Assembly (NCBI RefSeq): GCF_003259195.1
Contig: NZ_QJPK01000002.1
Location: forward strand, 1 to 64,000
Direction: 5' to 3'
DNA from: Paracoccus sediminilitoris
GTDB lineage: Bacteria > Pseudomonadota > Alphaproteobacteria > Rhodobacterales > Rhodobacteraceae
DNA: 64,000 bases
The translations under genes and the position numbers were made by a program. The notes below the pieces were generated by a model. That model made no database searches, had not been told where the DNA came from, and saw nothing but the letters and a program-made list of their open reading frames with translations. Shown piece after piece: positions 41,916 through 50,980 of the stretch (the first letter of the stretch is position 1; the number at the start of each line of letters is the position of its first letter).

Positions 41916-43511
41916 GTGGATATGCAAGGGACGCAACTGGTGCTGACGGCGCTTTTCTGCGGGACGGTTTCGGTCCTGCTGGCGGTGGGCCTGATCCGGC
42001 TCTGGGACCGATACCGGCCCGTACCGGGGCAGGGCAGGTCGTCCCGGACCGCAGCCGCGCTTGACGGTCAGGTGCAGCCGGTGGTGTTCCTGTTCCGCCA
42101 CAACACCCTTGTGGATGCGACTCCCCCCGCGCGAGCGCTTCTGGACCGCGTGGCCGTCCCGGATGACGACTGGCTGCGCCTGATGCAATGGGTCGGGCCG
42201 CGCTTTGGCCATGCGGCCGAACGGCTGGCCCAGTTGCCCCATCAGGGCCGGATCGAACTGCTGGGCCAGCACGGCCACGGCAGCGCCACCCTGCGGCTTC
42301 TGGCCGAGGATCTGGGCGATCACATGTGGCGCGTCACCATCACCGACCCCCAGTCCCAGCATTGCGGCACCGTGGTCGATTCCATGTCCCTCCAGGCGCT
42401 GGAGGAGGAGCTGCACCTGCTGCGCGGCGCCCTGGACCAGACGCCGATGCTGGTCTGGCGCCTGGATCAGGATGACCGCGTGACCTGGGCCAACGCCGCC
42501 TATCTGCGCCGGGCCGAGGCGCGCAGCGAAGGCGCGCTAGGCTGGCCCCTGCCCAAGCTGCTGGACACCCCGCGCCCCGTTCCGGGCGCTGGCCGCGGCA
42601 CCCGCCGCGCCGCGCTGGAGGACAAGGGCATCGTGTCCTGGTACGATTGCCACAGCCACCGCCTGGGGGATCAGCTGATGATGTTCGCCCTGCCCGCCGA
42701 TGCGGCGGTGCGTGCCGAACGGTCACTGCGCGAATTCGTCCAGACCCTGACCAAGACCTTTGCCGATCTTCCCATCGGCCTTGCGATCTTTGACCAAAGC
42801 CGCAAGCTGCAACTGTTCAACCCGTCTCTGATCGACCTGACGCGCCTGCCCACCGGCTTTCTGACCGCCCGTCCGACGCTGTTCGATTTCCTGGATCAGC
42901 TTCGCGAACAGCGCATGGTCCCCGAACCCAAGGATTATCGCAGCTGGCGCCAGCACATGGCCAATCTGGAAAGCGCCGCCGCCCATGGCCACCATGTCGA
43001 AACGTGGTCCCTGCCGGGTGGCCAGACCTATCGCGTGACGGGCCGTCCCCATCCCGATGGCGCGGTGGCGTTCCTCTTTGAAAACATCACCTCGGAAATG
43101 TCGCTGACGCGCAAGTTCCGGGCCGACCTGTTGCTGGGCTCGCATGTGCTGGACGCGCTGGACGACGCGCTGGCGGTCTTTGCCCCCGATGGCAAGCTGC
43201 TGCTGGACAATCAGGTCTATCGCGACCTGTGGCAACGCCCCGCCACGACCCTCTCCGAGGCGATGCTGTCATGGAACGATGGCGGCACGATGGGACCGGG
43301 TTTCGTCGCCCTGCGCGAGGCGCTGCTGACGCCCGATGGCCGGTCAGAGGTCAGCGGCGCCATGGCCGGTCCCCAGGGGCAGCTGCTGGGCTGGACGGTC
43401 AGCCCGTTGACGGGGGGACGCCGGATGCTGCGGTTCCGGGTCGGGTCGGGCCAGCCGTTGAACCTGGGGCAGGGCGATCCCGAGCTGCAGGACGCCGTCG
43501 CCGCCCGCTGA
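41916..43511 (+). CDS. PAS domain membrane protein, DivL-like candidate
   Basis: The 531-residue protein has an N-terminal membrane helix (GTQLVLTALFCGTVSVLLAVGLI), a long soluble region, and PAS-type segments: FADLPIGLAIFDQSRKLQLFNPS, FDFLDQLREQRMVPEPKDY and, later, DALDDALAVFAPDGKLLLDN. No histidine-kinase HisKA or ATPase boxes are present. The start is GTG 41916, 9 bases after AAGGGG; ATG 41907 abuts that ribosome site and ATG 41922 is possible. The regB-PAS gene order and the CtrA box upstream suggest the DivL-like protein of the CckA-ChpT-CtrA relay in Rhodobacterales; that identity is inferred. Confidence 0.65.
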   Translation: MDMQGTQLVLTALFCGTVSVLLAVGLIRLWDRYRPVPGQGRSSRTAAALDGQVQPVVFLFRHNTLVDATPPARALLDRVAVPDDDWLRLMQWVGPRFGHAAERLAQLPHQGRIELLGQHGHGSATLRLLAEDLGDHMWRVTITDPQSQHCGTVVDSMSLQALEEELHLLRGALDQTPMLVWRLDQDDRVTWANAAYLRRAEARSEGALGWPLPKLLDTPRPVPGAGRGTRRAALEDKGIVSWYDCHSHRLGDQLMMFALPADAAVRAERSLREFVQTLTKTFADLPIGLAIFDQSRKLQLFNPSLIDLTRLPTGFLTARPTLFDFLDQLREQRMVPEPKDYRSWRQHMANLESAAAHGHHVETWSLPGGQTYRVTGRPHPDGAVAFLFENITSEMSLTRKFRADLLLGSHVLDALDDALAVFAPDGKLLLDNQVYRDLWQRPATTLSEAMLSWNDGGTMGPGFVALREALLTPDGRSEVSGAMAGPQGQLLGWTVSPLTGGRRMLRFRVGSGQPLNLGQGDPELQDAVAAR

Positions 43512-43523
43512 GGACAGGCGCAC

Positions 43524-43566
43524 CATGCAAAAGGCCCGCAACGCAATGTTGCGGGCCTTTTGCATG
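43524..43566. terminator. 43-base perfect palindromic terminator
   Basis: CATGCAAAAGGCCCGCAAC, loop GCAAT and the exact complement give 19-bp arms between the convergent PAS-protein gene and tamB. The TTTT within the right arm and AAAA in the left make it bidirectional. Confidence 0.93.
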
Positions 43567-43579
43567 GTTGGGAACGGCC

Positions 43580-46500
43580 TCAGTAATCGCGTTCGTAGAA
43601 CACCCCAAGCGAGGATGACCCGTCGCTGCCCACCGATCCTCGCGCCCGCAGGGATTTGGTGATGTCCAGATTCAGGTTGATCGATGTCTTGCCCCCCTCG
43701 CCGATCGACACGTCGGTATAGACGTTTTCCGACAGATAGCGGCCCGCGCGCAGCTGCACGTTGCCGTCATCGTCCGTCGTCAGGTCCAGATCGTCCAGCC
43801 CCGCGCTTTCGCGCAGGTTGGCGATGATCCCATCGCCGCCCCGGCCCGCCAGAACTGCGATGGCATTGGCCAGCTGCGCCGCCTGCAGCGGGCTGATGCT
43901 GTCCAACCCGCGACCGAACAGCAGCTGCGACAGGACCTCCTCCTGGGGCAGCTCGGGCGAGGATTCGAAGGTGATCTCGGGGTCGCGAACCTCTCCGTCG
44001 ATGATGATGCGGGTGGTGATGCTGTCCCGCTCGGTTTCCGCAACCAGACGGATGACGGGGATCAGGCTGCCCTGCAATTCGACCAGGCCCTCGGTCAGAT
44101 CGAACCGGTTGCCCAGCAGATCGACGCGGCCCCGGATCAGTTCCAGGTTGCCGATCGGGATCACGTTGCGCGGCGTGCCGGTGATCTGGAAGCCGCCGCC
44201 CAGTTCGGCATCCACCCCCCGGCCGCGGATGAAGACCCGGTTCGGCGCATTGATCACCAGATCCAGGCGCGGCGGATTGGCGGGCGGCGTGGCGGGCGGA
44301 CCGGCCAGACCCGCATCACGGGCGGCCTGGCTGGGATAACCCTCAAGACCGGCGCGGGCGCGCGTCGCCCGCACGGGGGGGCGCTGGCTGCCGACATGGG
44401 TGATGTCTGGGATGGCCTTTGCCCCGCCCAGCCCGGTCGAGGGGATGCGGATCTCGGTTTCGCCCAGATCGATGCGGCCCGACACCAGCGGTCCGGCCGT
44501 CATCGACCCCGCGATCCGCATGTTGCCCGACAGGCGGGTCTGATAGAGGTTCGGGTCGCGCAGGACCACGTCGTTCAGGCCGATGGCGATATCGACGGTG
44601 CGGTTCGTCAGATCGACCGGACCGCGCAGCGACAAGCCGCCCCCCGCCGACACGTTCGACACGCCATCGACGTTGATCCGCCCGTTGTTGAAATCGGCAG
44701 TGACATTGATCCCGTCCAGCCGCAGGCCCAGCCCCGGATCGGCCATCTGGCCGTTCTGCAACCGCACCTGCCCGGTCAGCGCCTGCAACGAGGGTTGCCC
44801 GTTAATCCGCAGATCGATCGCCAACGGACCCGAGACGCTGCGCGTCCTGAGGCTGCTGTTGGCAAGGGCGGAATCCGCGCTGCCGGTGATGGCGATATCC
44901 ATGTCCGACCCGTCCCGCGCTGCGCGACCTGCAATGCGCAGATCGGCATCGCCCGGTGCCGTGGCGCGCAGGTCCATGGTCACGTCTGCGCCTTCTTCGC
45001 GCAGCGTTCCCGCCACGGTTACGGGTCCCGGAAATTCCGGGACGATCAGCCCCAGATTGGCCAGCCGCGCATCCAGATTGATGCCTTGGGCTGGCGACCC
45101 GTCGGCATTCACCCGCAGCTGCGGGTTTTCCACATCCAACCGCTGAACCGACAGCCCTTCGCCATCCATGCTGGCCACCAGGTCGAAACGGGTTGTGCCT
45201 GCCAGCACAGGGTCGATCTGGGGCTGTCCGATGGCCAGCCCGTTGGCCGCGCCATTGGCCGTCACCCGGCGCGTGGTGCCGTCATCGGTGATCCGCGCAT
45301 CGGCGGTGACCGCCCCGCGGATGCCATTGCCCACAAAGCGCAGATCGCTGGCATTCACCTGCGCCGTGACATCGGTCGCGCCCGCCCCGACCTGCCCCGT
45401 CGCTTCGGCGGTCAGGCGGGGGTTTTCGATCTGGGCGTTCTGGATGGTGAAGATGCCGTCCTGTTCGGTGCCCGTGACGGCCAGACGCGTCTCGCCCGCA
45501 AGGGCGCCATCGACCTGCGCCTGGCCGAAGGACAGATCGCGCCCGGTTCCGGTCAGGTCCAGCCGGCGAATGCCGTCGCCGGCCTCTTGGAAGCTGCCTT
45601 GGGCCGTCAGCGACCCGCGCCAGCCCGGCCCGAAGGGTGCCAGCGTCGCGACATCGACATTGCCGCTGATATCGGTGACGCCCTCGCCATAGGTGCCCTG
45701 CAGATCGGCCGACATCTGGTCGTTTTCCAGCCTGCCGTCCTCGATGGTGACCACGCCATCCTTTTCGGTCGCCCGAACCGCCAGCTGCGTCGTACCGGTC
45801 AGGGCGCCATCGACGCCCGACTGACCAAGCGACAGGTTCTGGCCGGTCCCGGTGACGGCGATGCGCCGCGTGCCGTCGTCTTCGCCAAGAGTGGCTTGGG
45901 CCGTGAAGTTGCCGGACCATTCCGGCTTGATGGCGGACAGATCCACCAGCTCGAAATTCGCGACCGCGTCCAGCGCGCCTTGGGCGAAGCTGCCTTCGGC
46001 CTCGGCGCTCAGCTGGGGGTTGGACAGCTGGAAGGTCTCCAGCTGATAGCCGGCCTCGGTCTCGGCGGCGATGGCGGTCAGGTTGGTCTTGCCCGACAGG
46101 GCGTTGTCCAATGCCTCGATCCCGATCCGCAGATCCTCGGCCAGGCCGCTGACGGTCAGGCGGCGCTGCCCCTGGGGGCCGTTCAGCTGGGCCTCGGCCT
46201 CCAGCGACCCGCCATAGGAGGGGTCGGCATCCGCCAGCGACGGCATCGAGATCTGCGCCGTCAGATCGCTGGACAGGCTGCTGACAAGGCCCTGGGCGGT
46301 TGCGGTCAGGCGCTTGGCGTTGACGGTGAGATCCTCGATTTCGATCCCGACCTCGTCGCGGCGCGCCTTCAGGTCGATGGTGGACCGCCCCTCCAGCAGG
46401 CGATCGGCCTGCGGCACGTCCACGGCGATGTCATTGCCGACCACCTGCGCATCGATGTCGAAGCTTTGGTTCAGCAGCGTGTAATAGCCCAGCACGCTGG

Positions 46501-48058
46501 CATCGGCCTGGCCCGACATGGGCCGGTCGGCCAGCGTCGACAGGCGCGCAAGATCGTCATAGCGGGCATCGGCATCGACCGACAGCGTGATGCCGCTGGA
46601 CAGGCCCGAGACGAGGAAGTTGCCCCCCAGCCCGTAATCCGCCCCGTCGATCCGCACATCCGAAATGTCGATGGCATTGCCGGGGGTAAAGTTGAAATCG
46701 GCCTCGCCCTCGATCTGGCGGCCGATGGCCGCAGCCAGGCCGGCATCGTCGAAGCCCAGGTTGCGGGCCGCGAAATCCAGCGCGCCGGTGACCTCGGACA
46801 GGGCGCCATCGGTCAGGATGACCGCCCCCTTGCCGGTCAGGTCGACCGCGCCCAGTTGAACCTGGCCCGTGTCCAAGGCGCCGACGCGCCCTTCCAGAAC
46901 CCATCCTTGGCCTTCGGCCGCGTCGTAATCCAATGTCAGGCGTCCGCTTTCGACCGTGGCATCGGGACCGGCAAAGGGCATCTGCACGGGGATCTGTTCG
47001 GCATCCGCATCCCGGCCCAGCATCATCATCAGCTGCGCGGTCTGGGGGGCGGACTGGTCATTGGTGGACAGGTTGCCCTGCACGCGCAGCGCCTCGGTGC
47101 TGATATCCAGGGTGGGGATCTCAAGGCGCCCGGTCTCGGCGCGCCAGCCCTCGGCCAGCAGCTGGGTTTCCTTGCCGAAGAAGGCGCGGTTCTGAGGGGC
47201 CAGCAGGGTGGCCACATCGCCGCCCAGCTGGAACCGAAAGGCGGTGCCCGGCGCGCCTTGGCGTTCCTCGCCATTGGCGCTGACACGGCCGGTGATGCGC
47301 TGCGTGCCATCCGTCGCCAGCCGGATATCGGCGGCGAAATTGCGAATCTCGCCCTCGCCGCTGATCTGGGCGGTGACGGCCGGACGGTCATGGATATTGG
47401 CCAGATTGACCAGGATGCCGTCACGGGCCTCATCCAAGGCCAGGTTCAGGCTGAGAACCTGCGTTTCGTTCGAATAGCCCGCATCCAGCACGAATTCCCC
47501 GCGCGGTCCGTCCAGCCGGTCGATGGTCAACTGGGCCTTGCCCTCGCCGCCCTCCAGGGACAGGCCGCCCGCGATGCGCAAGGCCCCCTCGACGCCGATC
47601 ACGGGTTCCCCCAGCTCGACCCGGTCCGCCTGGATCTTCTCGATGTTCAGGGACACCGGCAATTCGGGCAGGGCAAAGACCGGAGCCTCGGCCTGCACGT
47701 CGGCCTCGCCGCCCTGGGGCAGGCGCGGCAGCAGGATCTGCTCGGCCGACAGCTCGGCGATCTCGACCCGGCGGCGCAGCAGGGCCGAACGATTCCACTG
47801 GATGGCACCGTTCCGCAGGGTCAGCCATGCCCCTTCATTGTCCAGGATGCGGATCTCGCGGAAGGTCGCGCGAGAGGACAGCGCCCCCTCGAAACCGTCG
47901 ATCTGGACCTGACGGCCCTCGCCCGACAGATTCTTTTCCAGAAGGTTGGTCAGGAACCCCTTGTCGTCATCCACCTCGCTGGAGATTTCGGCGACGCTCT
48001 GGGCCATGACGGCGACTGGAAACAGGATGGCAAAGGCCAGGATGAAGAATTTGCGCAT
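43580..48058 (-). CDS. tamB: Translocation and assembly module protein TamB
   Basis: TamB is a large periplasm-spanning protein that, with TamA, helps assemble outer-membrane proteins and may carry lipids between membranes. The 1492-residue protein has an N-terminal signal/anchor (FFILAFAILFPVAVMA), a long beta-rich body like AsmA-type proteins and the C-terminal DUF490/TamB domain (NRVFIRGRGVDAELGG, LSQLLFGRGLD, ...GVFYERDY). About four 100-residue internal repeats lie between bases 45000 and 46160. It follows tamA with TGATG coupling. Confidence 0.94.
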   Translation of the reverse strand: MRKFFILAFAILFPVAVMAQSVAEISSEVDDDKGFLTNLLEKNLSGEGRQVQIDGFEGALSSRATFREIRILDNEGAWLTLRNGAIQWNRSALLRRRVEIAELSAEQILLPRLPQGGEADVQAEAPVFALPELPVSLNIEKIQADRVELGEPVIGVEGALRIAGGLSLEGGEGKAQLTIDRLDGPRGEFVLDAGYSNETQVLSLNLALDEARDGILVNLANIHDRPAVTAQISGEGEIRNFAADIRLATDGTQRITGRVSANGEERQGAPGTAFRFQLGGDVATLLAPQNRAFFGKETQLLAEGWRAETGRLEIPTLDISTEALRVQGNLSTNDQSAPQTAQLMMMLGRDADAEQIPVQMPFAGPDATVESGRLTLDYDAAEGQGWVLEGRVGALDTGQVQLGAVDLTGKGAVILTDGALSEVTGALDFAARNLGFDDAGLAAAIGRQIEGEADFNFTPGNAIDISDVRIDGADYGLGGNFLVSGLSSGITLSVDADARYDDLARLSTLADRPMSGQADASVLGYYTLLNQSFDIDAQVVGNDIAVDVPQADRLLEGRSTIDLKARRDEVGIEIEDLTVNAKRLTATAQGLVSSLSSDLTAQISMPSLADADPSYGGSLEAEAQLNGPQGQRRLTVSGLAEDLRIGIEALDNALSGKTNLTAIAAETEAGYQLETFQLSNPQLSAEAEGSFAQGALDAVANFELVDLSAIKPEWSGNFTAQATLGEDDGTRRIAVTGTGQNLSLGQSGVDGALTGTTQLAVRATEKDGVVTIEDGRLENDQMSADLQGTYGEGVTDISGNVDVATLAPFGPGWRGSLTAQGSFQEAGDGIRRLDLTGTGRDLSFGQAQVDGALAGETRLAVTGTEQDGIFTIQNAQIENPRLTAEATGQVGAGATDVTAQVNASDLRFVGNGIRGAVTADARITDDGTTRRVTANGAANGLAIGQPQIDPVLAGTTRFDLVASMDGEGLSVQRLDVENPQLRVNADGSPAQGINLDARLANLGLIVPEFPGPVTVAGTLREEGADVTMDLRATAPGDADLRIAGRAARDGSDMDIAITGSADSALANSSLRTRSVSGPLAIDLRINGQPSLQALTGQVRLQNGQMADPGLGLRLDGINVTADFNNGRINVDGVSNVSAGGGLSLRGPVDLTNRTVDIAIGLNDVVLRDPNLYQTRLSGNMRIAGSMTAGPLVSGRIDLGETEIRIPSTGLGGAKAIPDITHVGSQRPPVRATRARAGLEGYPSQAARDAGLAGPPATPPANPPRLDLVINAPNRVFIRGRGVDAELGGGFQITGTPRNVIPIGNLELIRGRVDLLGNRFDLTEGLVELQGSLIPVIRLVAETERDSITTRIIIDGEVRDPEITFESSPELPQEEVLSQLLFGRGLDSISPLQAAQLANAIAVLAGRGGDGIIANLRESAGLDDLDLTTDDDGNVQLRAGRYLSENVYTDVSIGEGGKTSINLNLDITKSLRARGSVGSDGSSSLGVFYERDY
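44950..46160 (-). repeat. Tandem 100-residue repeats inside TamB
   Basis: Within TamB the pattern G-x-x-L-x-(I/L)-G-x-x-x-(L/I/V)-D-x-x-L-(T/S/A)-G-x-T appears four times with starts near 46155, 45850, 45550 and 45250. Examples are GQNLSLGQSGVDGALTGTT and GRDLSFGQAQVDGALAGET. The DNA period is about 300 bp. Sequence has diverged, so the repeats are visible as protein rather than DNA. Confidence 0.8.
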
Positions 48059-49920
48059 CAGAATGCCTGCCCCAGTCCAAGATAGAATTGAACGCCGTTG
48101 TCGTCGTCCCCGCTGACCGGAGCTGCGATGTCAAAGCGCAGGGGACCGACCGGCGTATCGTAACGCACCCCGACGCCTGCGCCCGAATGGCTGCCGCTGT
48201 CGCCGCCGAAGCTGCCGTCGGTCCAGACCTGGCCATAGTCGTAGAAGGTCACCAGCCCGATCTTTTCGCGCACCTGGAAGCGGATCTCGGCGGTGGCGTT
48301 CGCCACGCTCATGCCGCCAGTCTTGATGGCGCCGCCCTCGGGGCCCTCGATCGCGTTGACGCCCAGTTCCTGATAGGGATGGCCGCGCACCGTGCCGCCG
48401 CCGCCCGAAAAGAACAGATAGTTGCGCGGCGTCTCGGCGATCTCGCTGCCAAGGATGGTGCCGGCGCGGGCGCGTCCGGCCAGCGTGAACTTGTCGTCGG
48501 TCCCGAAGGACCGGAAGACCCGCCCCTCGCCCAGCAGCTGCGCGCCCGACCCGGTATCGCCAAAGCCCACGAAGGGGGTCAGGTCGCCCGACAGATAGAA
48601 GCCGCGCTTGGCGTTGTTGGGTTCCTCGCGCTTGTCCCAGATGATTTCGCTTGGCAGGGCAAGCACCTTGAAATCAGTCTGGCCATTGGCATCGAAGACG
48701 CGGGAATACTGGTATTCCAGCTCGGTATCGGCGGTCAGCTGGTCGTTGAAGATGTGTTCCAGACCAATGCCGATGCTGGCGCGATCCTCGTCGTAATCCT
48801 CCTCGCGCATGCGGGCGGTTTCCAGTTCGACGAAGGCGGTGGTGTCGGGGGTCAGGGTGGCGGGACGGTCAAGGCGGATCGTCACCTCGTCGTCGCGTTC
48901 GCTGGTCTGGGACCCGATATCCTTGACCTTGGCATCCACCCGCAGGCGTTCGCCGCCGCCCAGCAGGTTGCGATGCATCCAATAGGCCGACACCAGCACC
49001 CCGTCGGTGTTCGAAATCTCGAAGCCCGCGCCGATGCGGCGGGGCTTCTGCTCCACCACCGTCAGGTCCACATCCATGGAATTGTCGGCGTTCAGGACCT
49101 CGGCTTCCTGCAGGGTGATGGCGGAAAAGACGCCGCTGCGGCGCAGGCGCTTGCGGACGGTGTCCAGTTCCTCGGGGTCGAAGCGCTGGCCTTCGGGAAA
49201 GCCCGCGATCTTGCGCAGGCGGCGTTCGTTCAGGCGGCTGTTGCCCGCGACGCTCATCCGGCCAAAGCTGACGGCGGGTCCAGGTTCCAGCGCGATGCGG
49301 CTGTCCACGCGGCGGGTGTCGTGATCGGCGGTGATCTCCTGGGCGCCGACATCGGCCTTTGCGTGGCCGTAATTGCGCCAGCCTTCCACCCCGGCCAGGG
49401 CGGCGCTGCGCATGGTGCCGGTGCCTGCAACCTCGTTGACCGCATAATCGGACGGGATCTCGGACCCGGGGGCGACGGGGGCGATCTGGGCGCGCGAAAA
49501 CCGGAAGATCCGGCCAGGGTCCACGTTGACGGTCACCTGACGCACCACTTCGGGGGCGTCCAGCGGCGCCACCTCGGATGCCTCGACCCCGTCCAGAAGG
49601 ATGTTCACGGCCCCGTCGTAATAGCCCTCGTCATAAAGAAGGCCCAGGATGCGGGCGTAATCGCCGCGCGCGGCGGCCAGCACGTCCTGGCCGGTGGTCC
49701 GGTCCTCTCTCAGGGCACCCGCCACCAGCGATGTCGAGCGGATCTTGTCGTCCAGCCCCTCTTCGTTGCCCGCCACCCGGATATCCAGCGCGACCGGCCC
49801 GTCGGCTTGGCTGTCGCGCCCGAAAAGACCCGAGAAGGGGGATGACGATTGCCCCAAGGCCGCCCCCGCGCCGACAAGCGCCGTCGAAGCCACCAGAACT
49901 GCCCTAAGATATGCCCGCAT
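48058..49920 (-). CDS. tamA: Autotransporter assembly factor TamA (BamA family)
   Basis: TamA is an outer-membrane Omp85 protein that works with TamB. The 620-residue protein has a signal peptide (LRAVLVASTALVGAGAALGQ), three POTRA-like domains at about residues 40-290 (for example FRFSRAQIAPVAPG, FSAITLQEAEVLN), then a beta-barrel ending in LGLGQAF with a C-terminal phenylalanine. RGHPYQELG and the GRA barrel motifs are typical. It heads the operon, and tamB starts within its stop codon. Confidence 0.94.
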   Translation of the reverse strand: MRAYLRAVLVASTALVGAGAALGQSSSPFSGLFGRDSQADGPVALDIRVAGNEEGLDDKIRSTSLVAGALREDRTTGQDVLAAARGDYARILGLLYDEGYYDGAVNILLDGVEASEVAPLDAPEVVRQVTVNVDPGRIFRFSRAQIAPVAPGSEIPSDYAVNEVAGTGTMRSAALAGVEGWRNYGHAKADVGAQEITADHDTRRVDSRIALEPGPAVSFGRMSVAGNSRLNERRLRKIAGFPEGQRFDPEELDTVRKRLRRSGVFSAITLQEAEVLNADNSMDVDLTVVEQKPRRIGAGFEISNTDGVLVSAYWMHRNLLGGGERLRVDAKVKDIGSQTSERDDEVTIRLDRPATLTPDTTAFVELETARMREEDYDEDRASIGIGLEHIFNDQLTADTELEYQYSRVFDANGQTDFKVLALPSEIIWDKREEPNNAKRGFYLSGDLTPFVGFGDTGSGAQLLGEGRVFRSFGTDDKFTLAGRARAGTILGSEIAETPRNYLFFSGGGGTVRGHPYQELGVNAIEGPEGGAIKTGGMSVANATAEIRFQVREKIGLVTFYDYGQVWTDGSFGGDSGSHSGAGVGVRYDTPVGPLRFDIAAPVSGDDDNGVQFYLGLGQAF

Positions 49921-50037
49921 CGCGCCTGCCCTGTTTTTCTTGCTTGGGGCAATTCAAACAGGATCGCCCCCCGAAATCCACTGGTACTTGAGGAAAATCG
50001 GGGGTCGGGCGTTAACCTTTATTCAGGACAGCGGGAT

Positions 50038-50964
50038 TCAGCCAAGGGCGGACAGGCAACCGTGAAGGGCGGCCATGTCGTCGCGGATCAGCATGACGGG
50101 CGTGTTCGCGGGAATGTGACCCATATGCGTCTGCGACAGGAAGGCGGGGGTGAACAGCTCCATCCGGTCGGCGATGCTGCGCCCGACGCTGCCTGCCAGG
50201 AACAGGCCTTCCAGCGGCATGAAGCGCAGCGACAGCTCGCGGCACAGCAGGCCCACCAGTTCGGTAAAGAAATCATAGGTCGCGATGGCATCCGGATCGC
50301 CTGTCTCCATCGCGGCGGCGATGTCCTCGCTGCGAACGGGGTCGGTGCCGGTCATGGCGGCGTGCAGACGCGACAACCCGCGCCCGGCAAAGGTCTCCTC
50401 GGTCGAAAAGAAGCCCGCGGCGGCATTGGCACCGACGCGGTCCACCAGCATGGCCATGATGTTGGCCGGCAGGTGGGTATGGCCCTCTTCGGCCTCAAGC
50501 GCGGTGATGGCGCCGCCGGGCAGCACGCGCACCGCGCAGACGTTGAAGCCGGTGCCCAGGCCCACGACCAGCGACTGGCCGTTGCGGGCCCGTTCGGCAG
50601 GCGCGGGACGCAGCAGGCTGACGCCGTCGCCCGACAGGACCGGCGTGGCATAGCCAAGCGCGGTCAGGTCGTTGATCAGGCGCACATGATCGGCATCGGT
50701 CAGGCGCGCCAGATTGGTTTCGTCAAAGGACCAGTCGCGGTTGGTCAGGTTGGCCCGACCCCCGCTGACCGGACCGGCAACGGCGATGCACATCGAGGAG
50801 ACGTGCGGCTGGTGCTGTTCGGCCATGAACTGGCGCACCACATCGTCGAAGCTGGCGAAATCGTCGCCCCGGAACCGGGTGACCGTCGCCGCATCGATGG
50901 TCCCGTTGCGGGCGATCGCCAGCCGCGCATTGGTCCCGCCCACATCGCCCAAAAGCATAGCCAT
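50038..50964 (-). CDS. glk: Glucokinase
   Basis: Glk phosphorylates glucose with ATP in the cytoplasm. The 308-residue protein has the phosphate-binding LLGDVGGTNARLAI, the AVAGPVSGG motif, and EAEEGHTHLPA with a conserved glutamate and histidine. The ATG at 50964 is set by a GGGGG site at the right spacing; a GTG at 50973 is the alternative. It follows the ATPase gene of the Gts-like transporter by 16 bases, so imported glucose is phosphorylated by the same operon. Confidence 0.92.
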   Translation of the reverse strand: MAMLLGDVGGTNARLAIARNGTIDAATVTRFRGDDFASFDDVVRQFMAEQHQPHVSSMCIAVAGPVSGGRANLTNRDWSFDETNLARLTDADHVRLINDLTALGYATPVLSGDGVSLLRPAPAERARNGQSLVVGLGTGFNVCAVRVLPGGAITALEAEEGHTHLPANIMAMLVDRVGANAAAGFFSTEETFAGRGLSRLHAAMTGTDPVRSEDIAAAMETGDPDAIATYDFFTELVGLLCRELSLRFMPLEGLFLAGSVGRSIADRMELFTPAFLSQTHMGHIPANTPVMLIRDDMAALHGCLSALG

Positions 50965-50980
50965 CGCCGTCACACCCCCG

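Noticed and set aside
44396..48085. 1229-codon plus-strand open frame opposite tamB
   Set aside because: High-GC genes leave long antisense frames open. The tamB frame has signal peptide, family motifs and operon coupling; the antisense product is low-complexity and resembles nothing.
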